Source of the DNA: Rhizomys pruinosus | Lineage: Eukaryota; Chordata; Mammalia; Rodentia; Spalacidae | Reading direction: 5' to 3' | NCBI GenBank assembly: GCA_009823505.1 | Contig: VZQC01001071.1 | Coordinates: 1,009,949-1,073,948, forward strand | DNA: 64,000 nucleotides | Shown here: positions 46,891 to 59,286 of the stretch, piece by piece | How the letters are laid out: each line of letters begins with the position of its first letter | How positions within the stretch are numbered: the stretch's first letter is position 1 | Program-made: the position numbers and the translations under genes | The notes under the pieces: generated by a model | Database searches by the model: none | Seen by the model: only the letters and a program-made list of their open reading frames with translations | Told to the model about the DNA's origin: nothing

Positions 46891-47735
46891 ATTGTTTTAG
46901 AGTTGTCATATGGTAAGGAGTGGTTAGCAATTCTGGAGTTGCTTTCTTTAGATATAAATGAAACATTCTATACAATAATCTCTAGAAACCAAAGAAAGGC
47001 AATACAGCTGTACTGCTGGTGGAGTAACAATAGATATCATGCAGGCAAGGCATAGAGAGTGAGATTTTAATTAATCAGCATGTTTATTTTAGTATGTGTT
47101 ACACTCCCACCACTTCCTGTGCTTGGAGTCTATTATTAATATTTCTGTAGATGACATGTCTTCCTTTCCAAGACCCCGCTCCTTTCTTTGGTATTTAGGA
47201 AAGGGCTATTATTTAGCATCAGCTGATTCTCCATGACTCTTTTCACAAGAAGAAGGTGATAAAAGATAAACCAATGGACTCTTATTAAAATGTAAAAATA
47301 AAATTATGCATGGCAACAGATTTGGTCATAAAACAAGGAGCATGTTACGTCAGGACTAAAACATATTTACACATCAAATAAGAACATTATGAACGAGCAC
47401 ACAGAAAATAGAGCTGCCATAGCAATGTAAATGGAAACCAGTCCCTTATCTCATCTGACACAAAATCCTTCACCTTTCACCATCCAGGGAAATATAAAAT
47501 AACTAAATAACAAATATGTGTGCTTTCCAACCCTCTACTTTTCTCCTTTTCCCCAAGAGGTGTACTCTTTTTATTCTGATCAATGAATCATGGTTCTACC
47601 AAACCAAACAGAAAGATGAATTTCCTGGAATAAGAACAGTTTGGGAGTTCTTAAACCATGTGCAACAATATTTATCAGTTAACACCTGCCAAATGGCTCA
47701 CACATATTTCCTTTAATGTGTGCAAAATCATTTTT
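46890..47735. other. Unique DNA, nothing recognised
   Basis: No coding or repeat signature seen. Confidence 0.4.
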
Positions 47736-47739
47736 TTCT

Positions 47740-47885
47740 TTTTTTCATCTTGAAACAGGGTCTTCCTGTAGCCCCAGCAGGCCGGGAACTCATCATGTAG
47801 ACCAGGCTGTACTCCATCTCACAGAAATCCTCCTGCCTCTGCCTCCAGAGCCCTGACATTAAAGGCATGTGCCACCACGCCTGGC
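47740..47885 (-). repeat. B1 SINE
   Basis: Antisense: AAACAGGGTCTTCCTGTAGC to GGCATGTGCCACCACGCCTG. Confidence 0.9.
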
Positions 47886-48448
47886 TCTAATATTCTCACA
47901 ATCTTATAAACACCTCTTTTTTGTTCCTTTGTTCCTGTAGGGAAAGAGAACGCACTGAAAAATGGAATATTTTGCACCCAGTAACCACTGCCTCTGGACG
48001 AGTCAGAATTCAGCCCCAAGGGCCAAATTCTGCAGGACACACTAAAACTACTTCAACTTATAAGGGATATATGCCCACCTAGCAGCTAAAGGTCCCTAAG
48101 AAAACCCTTAAAGTGTCCTGACAGTTCTGGAAATGTATTTAATTCTTTGCTTTGGTGATAATTGTTAGAGCAATGCCTGTGCAGCACCCTTAAAAGCCTG
48201 AAGAAAATCATGGCAGATTTTCGAAACTCATAATCTATTCTTAGAAATCTTGCCATATGGAGTCTGGTATAGGTTAAAAATGATAAGGAAATCTTTCTGA
48301 AATCTGGTGTCAGTGGACAGAATTTCATCTGTATAATATAGCCACCTGAAACCATAATAATACAGTCTGCGTGTGACATCCCATCTGTCCTGGCTGTTCA
48401 GGCTGTGCACCCGCACATTTTTTGCAATTGTACTTTTCACTTCACAGT

Positions 48449-48660
48449 AGTCCTCCCTTATCCAAAAGTTTATGTTCCACATTTTTCAGGTAATTATAAG
48501 CCCAAACTATAAAATGGGAAGTGCTAGAAATACTTCATAAATTAGAGAGAACATACTATTTTGAATAGTAGGATGAACTTTCATGTGAGCTCATTCTTTC
48601 ATACCTGGGTTGTCAATCATCTCTTTTTGCATTGTGTTTAAACCATATATGCTATGTGCC
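48449..48660 (-). repeat. Possible Tigger/MER2-type DNA transposon remnant
   Basis: CAGTAGTCCTCCCTTATCCA is the familiar terminal motif of Tigger-like elements; the remainder is weak. Orientation is a guess. Confidence 0.35.
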
Positions 48661-50080
48661 CAGTAATTCATTTAGAATTTAACCACTAATGTTACCAGAT
48701 CAAATATCACCACCTCACAGTGCTTGCTTTCAAGTAATACTTATTACTTAATAATGGCCCCAAAGTCCAAGAGTAGTGATGACAATAAGAACATGACACA
48801 TGGAAGCCATTGATGGGTTCTTGTGAGTGAAAATGTGGAAGTCTTCTACTTATAGGAAAAAAAATGTAGGCAGAGGTTGCTAAGATGCATGAGAAGAACA
48901 AATATTCTGTCCAGGAAATTGTGTAGAAGAAAACCAAATTCATGTTCATTTTGCTGTCATATAACTGAAAGTACAAAGAGATATTCACAATGTGTGTTGA
49001 CTGCTTAGTTAAAATGGAAAAGGCAATAGTACTCTGTATGCATGCATAAAATACACGATAGATATATTGCTCAGTGCTGTTTGGGATTTGAGGGTTTTAG
49101 CATCTACTGGAGCATTGTATGACTTTTCTTAGTGAAAGAGGGGAAGGGAAGCCCCTTGAATGTGGAAGTAACTTTTGCATCAGCTGCGTATAACTCAGGA
49201 GTCAGTTCTAAGCCCTTGTCTCATGAACTTAACAACATTCACAGACAAATTGGGGGGTACTTTTAAAGAGGAGTTTTATTATTATAGAAAAAAAATCTTA
49301 ATAAAGATTAAAGGTCTGTTGTAGAGAGCAGAGGTCTAGAAAGCAAGCAAATCTCCAGAGGGGACTTCAGGAGAGGAAAGCAAAAGCAAAACTAAAAACA
49401 AACCCTGTGAGATGGTTGTCTAGGAGCTTTCTGCAGGAGTTAAAGTAGAAATAGTACAAATACCAAGGTAATTTTGGTGAGTTTGGTTGATTCTCTGAGC
49501 ATATCAGACCCTTAGCCTGTTGGGTAGACCTACACTAGGCATGCTCCTCTGAGCCAGCCAGGGAGATGATGACATGTTGTCCACACATTGCCTAACCAGT
49601 CAGGGGTGGTTGATGTTCCCATTTGTCCATGTCTGAGTTATTCTTTGCTAGCTATTGACCTTGACCATACGCTAACCATCGGCCCTCTAGTCATCAGGTT
49701 TGCAGATGTCTTGCTGGCAGTTAACTAAACTTTGGCTCTTTGTTCTCACATTTACTTGAGCAGCTTGGCAGAGAGCCAACTCCATCTTAGCCACCAAGAT
49801 GCAGCTGCAGTCTTTCTCGGTTACCTCAAATCTAGCTTTGTCTATCAGGTGGTCTGGGTGGGCTTGTTTATGGAATAGATAAAAGTGTCTTGTTAGAAGC
49901 CATTCTTTTACCCACAATTTAGTTTGCTACCATTAGCTGCACTAGAATTATAATAGGGCAACAATGCCTTGCACATCTTCCTCAAGAAAGAGGGGTGTAG
50001 GGTGAGCCATCTAACTGCCACTTCTGGCCCAGAGCCCTGTTTTGTCTAACATGGTCAGCCTCCCCTGGCCCCTGCTCAGC
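48661..50080. other. Unique or unclassified repeat DNA
   Basis: 49250-50080 is less AT-rich than its surroundings and may be part of an unclassified LTR or LINE. A 76-codon antisense frame (49687-49917) has no recognised domain. Confidence 0.35.
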
Positions 50081-50084
50081 TTCT

Positions 50085-50283
50085 TTTCTTATTCAATCTA
50101 GGACCACTCGCCCAGGTACAAAGCCAGTAATCAGCATTTCTCCATGGTCTGTGCTTGAGCCTCCAGGTTCCTTCCCTGACTGGGATCTGGGAGATGTAAG
50201 ATAAAAAAATAAACCCTTTCCACCCCACATTGCTTTGGTCAGTGTTTTTTAAATCACAACAATAGCAAGTAATTAGGACACCT
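50085..50283 (+). mobile_element. Rodent LTR fragment (MaLR-like)
   Basis: 3' half: ACCACTCGCCCAGGTACAAA, poly(A) region AAAAAAATAAACCCTTTCCA, end AGCAAGTAATTAGGACA. 5' truncated. Confidence 0.65.
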
Positions 50284-50487
50284 GCTCTTCAAGATCATCC
50301 TTATAATCTTTGGTTTAAATAGCCTGCTATCTTGGCCAAGGTAAGAAAAGTGAAGCTAAATCACATTTAAGCGTTTCTGGCTTCAGAGTTTACCTTCTGT
50401 ATGCCCTGGCTTTGTTCCTTAAAATAAATAACTTTAATTAGATGAAGCTGGTCATATTCCACTTGAAGGCCTTCTCATATAACTTTT

Positions 50488-50643
50488 TTTTTTTTTTTTT
50501 TTGGTCTTTTTGAAGACAGGTCTCCTGTAGCTCCGGCGTCCTGGAACTCACTCTGTAGACCAGGCTGGCCTCAAACTCACAGAGATCCACATGCCTCTGC
50601 CTCCCAAGTGCTAGGATTAAAGGCATGCACCACCATGCCCGGC
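50488..50643 (-). repeat. B1 SINE, 3' part of a B2-B1 composite
   Basis: Antisense full-length B1 whose 5' end abuts the A-rich tail of the B2 at 50644-50806 without intervening sequence. Confidence 0.9.
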
Positions 50644-50806
50644 ATTTATTTATTTATGTATGTGTATCAATGTACTGTCTGCATGCAAGTTTGTGCACCC
50701 GTGTCGTGCAATACGGTCTCAGCTGCCATGTGGGTGCTGGGGATCGAACCCTGGTCCTCTGTAAGAGAGGTCGGTGCACTTAACTGCTAGGGCATCTCTC
50801 CAGCCC
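50644..50806 (-). repeat. B2 SINE with internal deletion, 5' part of a B2-B1 composite
   Basis: Antisense B2 with about 90 bp missing from the middle: GTGCAATACGGTCTCAGCTG joins what should be GTGCAATGCC... and ...TCTCAGCTGCC. The head is complete. TSD ATAACTTTT at 50479-50487 and 50808-50816 encloses B1 and B2 together. Confidence 0.9.
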
Positions 50807-50816
50807 CATAACTTTT

Positions 50817-51861
50817 ATAATAATCTCCACAGCTTAGGCAACTCTGTGTTAATATTCCTTGAAATACTTTAAATTTCCTAGACGGATGATTTCTTCAGCA
50901 TTAGATCCTTCAACCTCATTATAATCACATAATCATATTTTTTACCATGTATGCGGATTTATCGGATAAATGAATAACACTTATTTCTGGCATATAAAGA
51001 TGAAATAGTTGAATATTGAAAGCAAATCCCTGCTGCCATATATCAGATATATAATGGCAGTGGAACCAGACAACAGAAACTGTTCTTCTGAAACACCACC
51101 AGTACATCTTAACTAGCTCTAACCATCCTCAATATAAGCTCTATGTATTTGAGGAAACAGAAAATGATGCAAAATACTGTTTCACTTTGAAGAGAAACAT
51201 GTATTCCATTAACCATTTTGGAGAGCCTATAGATATTATCTAGAGGTTGTAGGTCTAGTTCTAAGATCCTCTCTTTCTTCCTTCCTTTCTTTCTTTCTTT
51301 TTCTTTTTCTTTTTCTAAAGTTAGCTTTTCCCATACAGTATACTTCTATACTTTCTGTTTTTAATAAAAACTTCAAGAAGCATTTCCAGAATTTTGGGAA
51401 CAATTTCACACTTTAAGCAAGAGCTTGAGAAAAACATCAAACAATATATTTAAAATAGATGTTTTTTTTTTTTAAAGAAACTACTCATTTCTACTTTGGA
51501 AACAATTTTTCTAAAACTTGGTTACAATAATGTGAAATTTTGAGGACTGTAAAATAGTTTTCTCTACAGTGATAGAAGTCATAATAAGACCATAGGGAAA
51601 TGGTTGCTACACATGGCTCACCAAGAACTGCTTAACAGAAGCAAATCATAGTTTGAGGGGTTAAATTATTCCTCAGAAAACCCCATGCAGTGAAACTGTG
51701 ATACTGTTAAACCAATAACTAATTTTTAGCAGGGGCTGCTTATGATTTTCCATCTGTTCTTTCATTTCCTCTTCCCTCAAACAATGACATATCAAAAATA
51801 CAAGAAAATTAAGAGTAGGTCACAGACAACAGTGGAGTTAGTAAAGGAGAAAATGAGGCAC
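50817..51861. other. Unique AT-rich DNA
   Basis: Contains a (CTTT)n tract at 51270-51316 and nothing else I recognise. Confidence 0.4.
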
Positions 51862-51881
51862 TGGTGTGTGTGTGTGTGTGT
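51862..51881. repeat. (GT)n microsatellite
   Basis: Ten GT units. Confidence 0.9.
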
Positions 51882-52535
51882 TAGATACTTACTGCTATGA
51901 CAACATACCTGAAAATAGACCTAGGAAAGGGTATACTTTGGCTCACAGTGTGAGAGTGTAGTCCATCATGGCGGAGAGTCATGGCTGCAAGAGCTTGAAG
52001 GGTTTCATCACATTGCATCTGCACTCTGCAAGTGGAGGGCAATGAAAGCTGCAGCTCAGCTAGTTCTCTCCTCTTTATGTAACCAGGAATCCTCGCTCAC
52101 AGAATGGTGCTGCCCATGTGCAGGATGGGTCCTTCCACCTAAATTAACCTAATCTAGAAAACACCTTGGGGCTGGAGGGATGGCCTAGCGGTTAAGAGCG
52201 ACGACCGCTCTTGCAGAGGACCCGGGTTCGATCCCCAGCACCCACATGGCGGCTGAGAACCGTCTGTGACTCCGGTTCCAGGAGAACTCCAGTTCCAGGG
52301 GAATCCGAGACCGTCTTCTGACCTCCGCGGCATCGCACGACACGGGTGCGCAGACCTGCATGCAGACAATACATTCATACACATAAAAATAAATAAATAA
52401 ATAAAAATTTAAAAAAAAAAAAAAAAAAAAGAAAACACCTCAAAGACACACCAGAGGCTTGTCTCTTAGGTAATTCTAGGTCCTGGCAAGTAGAAAATCA
52501 ATGCTAACCATCACACTCTGAGGGATATTAAATTT
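51882..52535 (-). mobile_element. Rodent LTR, antisense, interrupted by a young B2
   Basis: TTTGGCTCACAGTGTGAGAG, CATCATGGCGGAGAGTCATG and, after the B2, CACACCAGAGGCTTGTCTCT. Distantly like the LTR-type tail of the L1 insertion at 40752-40868. Confidence 0.6.
52167..52430 (+). repeat. B2 SINE (17-bp duplication subfamily), young
   Basis: Full-length, CpG-rich B2 with A19 tail. Perfect TSD GAAAACACCT at 52157-52166 and 52431-52440. Confidence 0.97.
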
Positions 52536-52717
52536 CTCACAATGAATTGTGTTGAAGCAAAGCATAGATAACTATTGGTCAGGATTTCACAGATTATGAG
52601 GTACTAGGTCATGGTCATAGCCCGTTTCCAAATCTGAGGGTGTGATTCTGATGTTCATATGTACTCACAACTTGAACTTAAACTCCTTGAGATCACCTAT
52701 CCTCTCTTAAATTATTA

Positions 52718-52868
52718 TTATTTTTTGTCTTTTTGAGACAGTTTCCCTTTAGTCCCAGGTGGCCTGGAGTGCACTATGTAGACCAGGCTGGCCTTGAACT
52801 CACAGATATCTGCTTGCCTCTGCCTCCTGAGTGCTGGGATTAAAGGCATACACCACCATTCTCGGTTT
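52718..52868 (-). repeat. B1 SINE
   Basis: Antisense: GAGACAGTTTCCCTTTAGTC to GGCATACACCACCATTCTCG. Confidence 0.9.
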
Positions 52869-54227
52869 AACTTCTCTTATGTAAGGGCAGGATTCACTGT
52901 CAGGCAGACTTCTCCAACTTCTACCTGCCTAGAAATTGTACCTGAATGAATGTAGCAACTCTCTACAGAGGACATTTCAAATGGAACAGGAAGGAAAACC
53001 TTCCTGTGCTTTTAAGAATACTTCCCATAGTTCACCAACCTTGTTCCTCCTTCAGTTCTGATCTGTTGAACTATTCATAAACACAGGCTAGTAAGAAGTA
53101 GCTTGGGATTTAAGTGAATATCTGACTCCAAATCCCATGTTCCTGTTGCACCATGCATCATCTATTATTCTAGGTTTTTGGCCAGTGAATAGTTGAATTT
53201 CAATGCTTTACTAATTGTTTTCTGGCATAGCTCATGCCATGGTAAAGACTTCATATGCTGGCGAGTATATAGGTCAGGAGTACAGCTGGACCAGACTGTT
53301 GTAGCTGAAAGAATTTTCTTGTCCATCAGCCAGATTAGAATTAATGCCTCAAGTATATCAGGTGCATTTTTTTTCAAAGAAAATGAAACTGCGTTCCTGC
53401 TTATAAAATCCCATGCTAAAGATCTCTGACTTTAAGACTGAATTTGCACACCCTGGCTGAACCAGAGAAATATTAACTTAAAGGAAGAACAAATATTTGA
53501 AGTCTTTGAACTTGCTGCTTACATATTTAGGGTAGAGAGCAGGCTCATCAGAGTCAAAATAGCACAATGCAAATCAGCCCTGGTTCTGGTATTAGAGGTC
53601 TAGCCTGAGCTGTTTCTGCAATGTAGTCCTTCCCATCCTACTGTGGAGGGAGCTTTGGGATCCATGTCAGAAACTTGAGCATGGCAGAACAAAGGCAGAG
53701 AATTGCCTTTTTTATCTGAATCAAAACTAGCAACACTCATCAACTCAGGTCCATAGACTAGGCCCTAGATCAGGCTGTACAGAGAAAGTGCTGAAGCAAT
53801 ACTAAAGTAAATGAGATCAAAGAAGAGATAAAAGAAAAACATGTAGATTTAGAGTGAGACTTGGAAAACAACGGTTCTGATGTCAGTATGCACATTTTTA
53901 AGTACTAATTTTCAAGGTTTTTATGTTTTAATGGCTTTCTAAAGTACTTTTTTTTTCACTGCAGCAACTTTACCTATAAAAATAGGATAAATTTCTGGCT
54001 GTTGGATAAATGAGGATAGAATTTAGCTAATGCTGAAAATATCTTAAGCAATGCTAAATAAGGCAACAAGAGCATGAAGTGAGCCCATTATTTAGGAATA
54101 GCTTCATCTTGTTAAAATTTCAAGGCAAAGAGAAAGTGTCTGTCAAACACATAGGTAGGAAAGCAGTTCAATTATAAAGAATTGGCTGCACGTTTTTCCT
54201 GAGTTTAAAATCAAGTCTTTTTACTTA
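52869..54227. other. Unique DNA, no gene recognised
   Basis: Short open frames on both strands at 53165-53430 lack any recognised domain. Confidence 0.4.
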
Positions 54228-54443
54228 TTATTTTTAAATTTTATGTGCATGAGTATATTTCCTGCATGTGTATAAGTGCACCTGTGTCCTGCAATACCCA
54301 CAAAGGTCAGAAAAGTGTGTTAGATTCCCTTACAATTGGAGTTATGGATGGTTGTTAGCCACCATGTGGGTGCTTGGAATCAAACCTGAGTCCTCTGCAA
54401 GACTACACAGTGCTCTTAACCACTGGGCCATCTCTCCCACCCC
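54228..54443 (-). repeat. B2/B3-family SINE (diverged)
   Basis: Antisense: TTTATGTGCATGAGTATATT tail side and CACTGGGCCATCTCTCCCAC head side. Confidence 0.8.
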
Positions 54444-54477
54444 AAGATCAACTCTTTGCTTTAAAAAAGTTCGATTT

Positions 54478-54627
54478 TTTTTTGTCTTTTTGAGACAGGG
54501 TCTCTCTTTAGTCCCAGCTGGCCTGGAGCTTACTATGTAGACCAGGTGGGCCTTGAACTTACAGAGTTCAGCCTGCCTCTGCCTCCCAAGTGCTGGGATT
54601 AAAGGCATGTGCCACCATGCCTGGGCA
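54478..54627 (-). repeat. B1 SINE
   Basis: Antisense full-length B1; AGATCAACTCTT (54445-54456) and AGATCAGCTCTT (54629-54640) may be its TSD. Confidence 0.9.
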
Positions 54628-55039
54628 GATCAGCTCTTAAGACATAGGATTATGGGTTCCAGAGACCACCCCAGCATGGGAGCTCAGTGCCCTGGTAAGG
54701 GGGAACTGCAGCTTTGGCACCCTAGACCCACTCCTGGAACCTCCTACCCAGGTGCCAGAGACCACAGCATGTGGTGGGTGCATGACCCCCATCCCTGCTC
54801 AAACTGGTGGTGCTGTGGTTCAGACTATCTATCAGACCCAGTGATAGTCAACCTAGTCTGCACAGTCAATGTTGAGACATTAGAATCCAAAACTACAAAC
54901 AAACAAACAAGCAAAAAAACCCAAACAAATCCACATGCCAAAGACACAATGAGAAAACAAGGGAAAAAGCTCATAATAAATCCATACTGAGCTCTACCAC
55001 TAGGACGGAAGACCCTACAATGAAATCTCCCTGGAAGGA

Positions 55040-55341
55040 AACCAAGACACAGAACAATTGTGGACATATTCAAAGAAATCAAAGAATATAAAGAACAAAT
55101 CAGAGAACTAAAGGGAGAAAATGAAAAACTCAGGAAGGATCTAGAAGGAAAGAATGATACACACTGGAAAGAACTAGAGGGAGAGAATGACAAACTCCAA
55201 AAAAACCTAGAGGAAGAAACACAAAATCCGAAAAGAACTAGAGGAAGAGAAGCACAAACTCCAAAAAGAACTAGAGGGAGAGAATGACAAACTCTGGAAG
55301 GAAGTGGAAACACTGAAAAGATCCCAGGCCAAAAAAAAAAA

Positions 55342-55378
<37 letters not shown>

Positions 55379-56213
55379 GAGACCAACAAGCAAGGAATTA
55401 CAAGTAGAGAATGACAAGCTCCAAAAAGAAATGGAAATACTAAAGAAATCACAGGAAGAAATGAAAAAGGAAATGGAACATTCATCCAATCAACAGGAAA
55501 GGATGGGAGAAAGCCTCAGAAACAGAAAAAATGTAACAGAAAATAGACTATCAGACCAGCAGGATAACACAGAACATCTAAAATGCTCAAGTAAAGACTA
55601 TGAAAAAAAAAACAAAAAACAAGAGTGGAATAACCAAGAAATGTGGGATACTATGAAAACACCAAATCTCCACATCATAGGGATAGAGGAAGGAGACGAA
55701 TCCCAAGACAATGGTATGGATCATATCTTCAACTGGATAACAGAAGAAAAATTTCCCAAACTGAAAAAAGATAAATCTATTTAAATACAGGAAGCACATA
55801 GAACACCAAATAGACAAGACAAGAAAAGAAATTTCCCATGCCATATCATAGTTAAAACACTAGATGCTCAAAACAAAGAAAAAATAATGAAAGCCACAAG
55901 AGAAAAACAACAAATTACATACAAGGGGAAACCCATCAGAATTACAGCTGAGTTCTCAGTGCAAACTATGAAATCCAAAAGAATGTGGACCAAAGTAGTC
56001 CCAGTGCTAAATGACTTTAGAGGCCAACTCAGACTACTATTCCCAGCAAAAATGTCAATTATAGTTGAAGGAGAAAGAAAAATCTTTCATGACATAAACA
56101 ATATGAAAGAGTACATGTCAAAAAACCCAACACTTCAGAAAATACTCAAAGCGATTCAAAGAACAGAGGAAAAGAGCAATTATCCCCAACCAACTAAAGA
56201 GAGAAACTAATAA
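55040..56213 (+). pseudogene. L1 ORF1 (RNA-binding protein) remnant
   Basis: ORF1p is the trimeric nucleic-acid chaperone of L1. Here the N-terminal coiled coil consists of 11-residue (33-bp) units starting at 55105, 55138, 55171, 55204, 55235 and 55268; the fourth is 2 bp short, which shifts the frame. After an A26 tract and AAGAA repeats (55333-55380) the coil resumes. The RRM-like part (NLHIIGIEEGDE) ends at a stop near 55784, and the C-terminal domain (KGKPIRITAEFS to LQKILKAIQRTEE) is open at 55887-56210. Confidence 0.85.
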
Positions 56214-58635
56214 AAGCATAGAAGCGTAAAGACAAACGTAGACCAAGAATGCAAACCAGGAATAAGTTGAAAGGAAGCAACACACATCTCTCCATAATGA
56301 TCTTAAATATTAGTGGTCTAAACTCACCAATCAAAAGACACAGACTGGGAGAATATATTAGTAAACAGACACCATCTATATGCTGACTACAAAAAACCCC
56401 ATCTCACCCTCAAGGATAGACACCAACTCAAAGTGAAAAGATAGAAAAAAAAAATATTCCAAGCAAATGGTACCAAAAAGCAAGCAGGAGTTGCTATTCT
56501 AATATCAGACAAAATAGACCTCAGAGTAAAGTCAATCAAAAGAGACAAAGAGGGCCATTACATCCTTATCAAAGGAACAATTAGCCAGGAAGACATCACA
56601 GTCCTAAATGTTTATGTACCAAACTCAGGTGCACTGAACTATATAAACACAATTCTTCAGGTTCTAAAGACACAGAGTAATCCCAACACACGAATAATGG
56701 GAGACTTTAATACTCTGCAGAGCCCCTTTGATAGATCAACTGGACAAAAAATAAATGGAGAGACAATGAAACTGAAGAATGCAATACAACAAATGGACCT
56801 CACAGACATCTACTGAACATTCCATCCAAGAGAATATACTTTCTACTCAGCACCCATTGGAACATTCTCCAAAACTGACCACATATTGGGACACAAAAGA
56901 AAACTCAACAAATATAAAATGATTGCAATTATTTCATGCATTCTATCAGACCACAGTGCAAAAAAGCTCAATATTAACACCAGAGTAAGCCCGACTAGCT
57001 ACAAGAACACATAGAAACTAGACAACACAATCTTGAATGGGTAAGGGAAGAAATAAAGAATGAAGTAAAAGTATTCATGGAACTAAATGAAAAAGACAGT
57101 ACAACACAACAAAACCTATGGGATACTTTAAAAGCAGTCCTAAGAGGGAAATTTATTGCCCTAAGTGCCCACATTAAAATAACAGGAAACAAATAAAAGA
57201 TCTAACACTACAGCTAAAACACTTGAGAGGCAACAACAAATGGACCCTAAACCCAACAGACGGGAAGAAATAACAAAAATCAGAATTAATATACAAATCA
57301 ATGAAATAGAAACAAAGAAAACAAAACAAAAAAAATCAATGAATCCAAAAGCTGGTTCTTTGAAAAGATAAACAAATAAACATACCTCTAGCCCAGTTAA
57401 CCAAAAGAAAGAAAGAGAAACTCTAAATTAAAGCCTTTGTGATAAAAAGGAAACATCACAAAAGATAAAGATCCAGGAAAATCATGTGACAATGCTTCAA
57501 AAATCTACTAAGTTTGAAAACCTAAGAAAAATGGATTAATATCTGAAATCCTGAGAACTAGCAAAGCTTAACCAAAAGGAGGTTGACAGCTTAAACAGAC
57601 CCATAACATTTGAGGAAATTGAAGAGGTAATAAAAAAATCTCCCAACTAAAAAAAGCCCAGGCCCAGATGGTTTCACACCAGAATTCTATAAAACATTTA
57701 AAGAAGTCTTATGATCATTATAACTCAAACTATTCAGAAGGATACGAACAGCGGGAAATCTCCCAAACTCCTATGAGGCCAGCATCCCTATAATAACAAA
57801 ACAAGGCAAAGTCACAAACAGGAAAAAAACTATAGATTCATCTCATTAATAAACACAGATGCAAAAATTCTGAACAAAATACTTGCAAATCACAGACCTA
57901 CATCAAAAATATCATCCATCATGATCAAGTTGGATTCATATCAGAGATGCAGGGATGGATCAACATATGTAAATCAATAAATATAAAGCACGTAAATGGA
58001 CTGAAAGACAAAAATCACACAATCATCTCAATTGATGCATAAAAAGCATTTGACAAGATCCAACATCCATTCATGTTTAAAGTTCTAGAGGGAATTGGAC
58101 CGAATGGAACATTCCTAAATATTATCAAAGCTATATACAACAAACCCACAGCCAACATCATCCTAAATGGAGAAAAATTAGAAACATTCCTCTTAAAGGT
58201 GGGGAACCTGGCAAGGCTGTCCCCTATCACCACTCCTCTTCAATATAGTGGTTGAAACACTTGCTAAGGCAATTAAGAAAAGAAAGGGAAATAAGAGGAG
58301 TACTAATTGGAAAAGAGGAAGTCAAACTATCCCTGTTTGCAGATGATATGATAGTTTACTTGAGAGATGCTAAAAACTCCACCAGAAAACTCCTAGAAAA
58401 AATTAAGAGCTTCAGTTTAGTGGCAGGATACAAAATTAACCTAGAAAAGTCAGTAGCCTTTCTTTACACCAACAACAAGCCACTGGAAAAGAGATATAAG
58501 GAGACCTCTCCACTCACAATAGCCTCAAAAAAATACTTGGGAATAAACCTAACCAAAGACACCAAAAATCTCTACAACAAAAATTTTAAACCCCTAAAGA
58601 AGGAGATTGAATATGACATCAAAAGATGGAAAAAC

Positions 58636-58855
58636 TGGGGCTGGAGAGATGGCCTAGTGATTAAGAGCACCGACTGCTCTTGCAGAGGACCCGGGTTTGA
58701 TTCCCAGCACCCACATGGTGGCTAAGAACCGTTTGCAACTCCAGTTCCAGAGGAATCCGAAACCCTCTTCTGGCCTTCTCGGCATTGCACGTGGGTGCAC
58801 AAACCTACATACAGACAATACATTCATACACATAAAAAAATAAATAAAATTTTAA
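58636..58855 (+). repeat. B2 SINE (without 17-bp duplication) in L1 ORF2
   Basis: Sense B2 flanked by a 15-bp TSD AAAAGATGGAAAAAC at 58621-58635 and 58856-58870, so it postdates the L1. Confidence 0.95.
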
Positions 58856-58916
58856 AAAAGATGGAAAAACCTCCCATGCTCATGGATTGGAAAAATTAAT
58901 ATACTAAAGATGTCCA

Positions 58917-59081
58917 GCCAGGTGTGGTGGCACACGCCTTTAATCCTAGCACTTGGGAGATGGAGGCAGGCAGATCTTTGTAAGTTCAAGGCCAGCCTGG
59001 TCTACAGAGTGAGTTCCAGGACAGCTGGGGCTACAGGGAGACCCTGTCTCGAAAAAAAAAAAAAAAGACAAAAAAAAAAAA
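58917..59081 (+). repeat. B1 SINE in L1 ORF2
   Basis: Full-length sense B1 with two A runs in the tail. Confidence 0.95.
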
Positions 59082-59110
59082 TCAAACCTGAAAATAGAAG
59101 ATCACATTTG

Positions 59111-59286
59111 GCCAGGCATGGTGGTGCACGCCTTTAATCCTAGCACTTGGGAGGCAGAGGCAGGAGGATCTTTGTGAGTTCAAGGCCAGCCTGGTCTACA
59201 GAGTGAGTTCCAGGACAGCTGGGACTGCAGGGAGACCCTGTCTCGAAAAGATCAAAAAAAAAACATAACAAAACAAAAAAAAAACC
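59111..59286 (+). repeat. B1 SINE at the L1 junction
   Basis: Full-length sense B1 whose A-rich tail adjoins the misplaced ORF1 fragment. Confidence 0.95.

Noticed and set aside
53165..53429. 70- to 78-codon frames open on both strands
   Set aside because: No recognisable domain, no flanking splice or poly(A) signals; likely chance.
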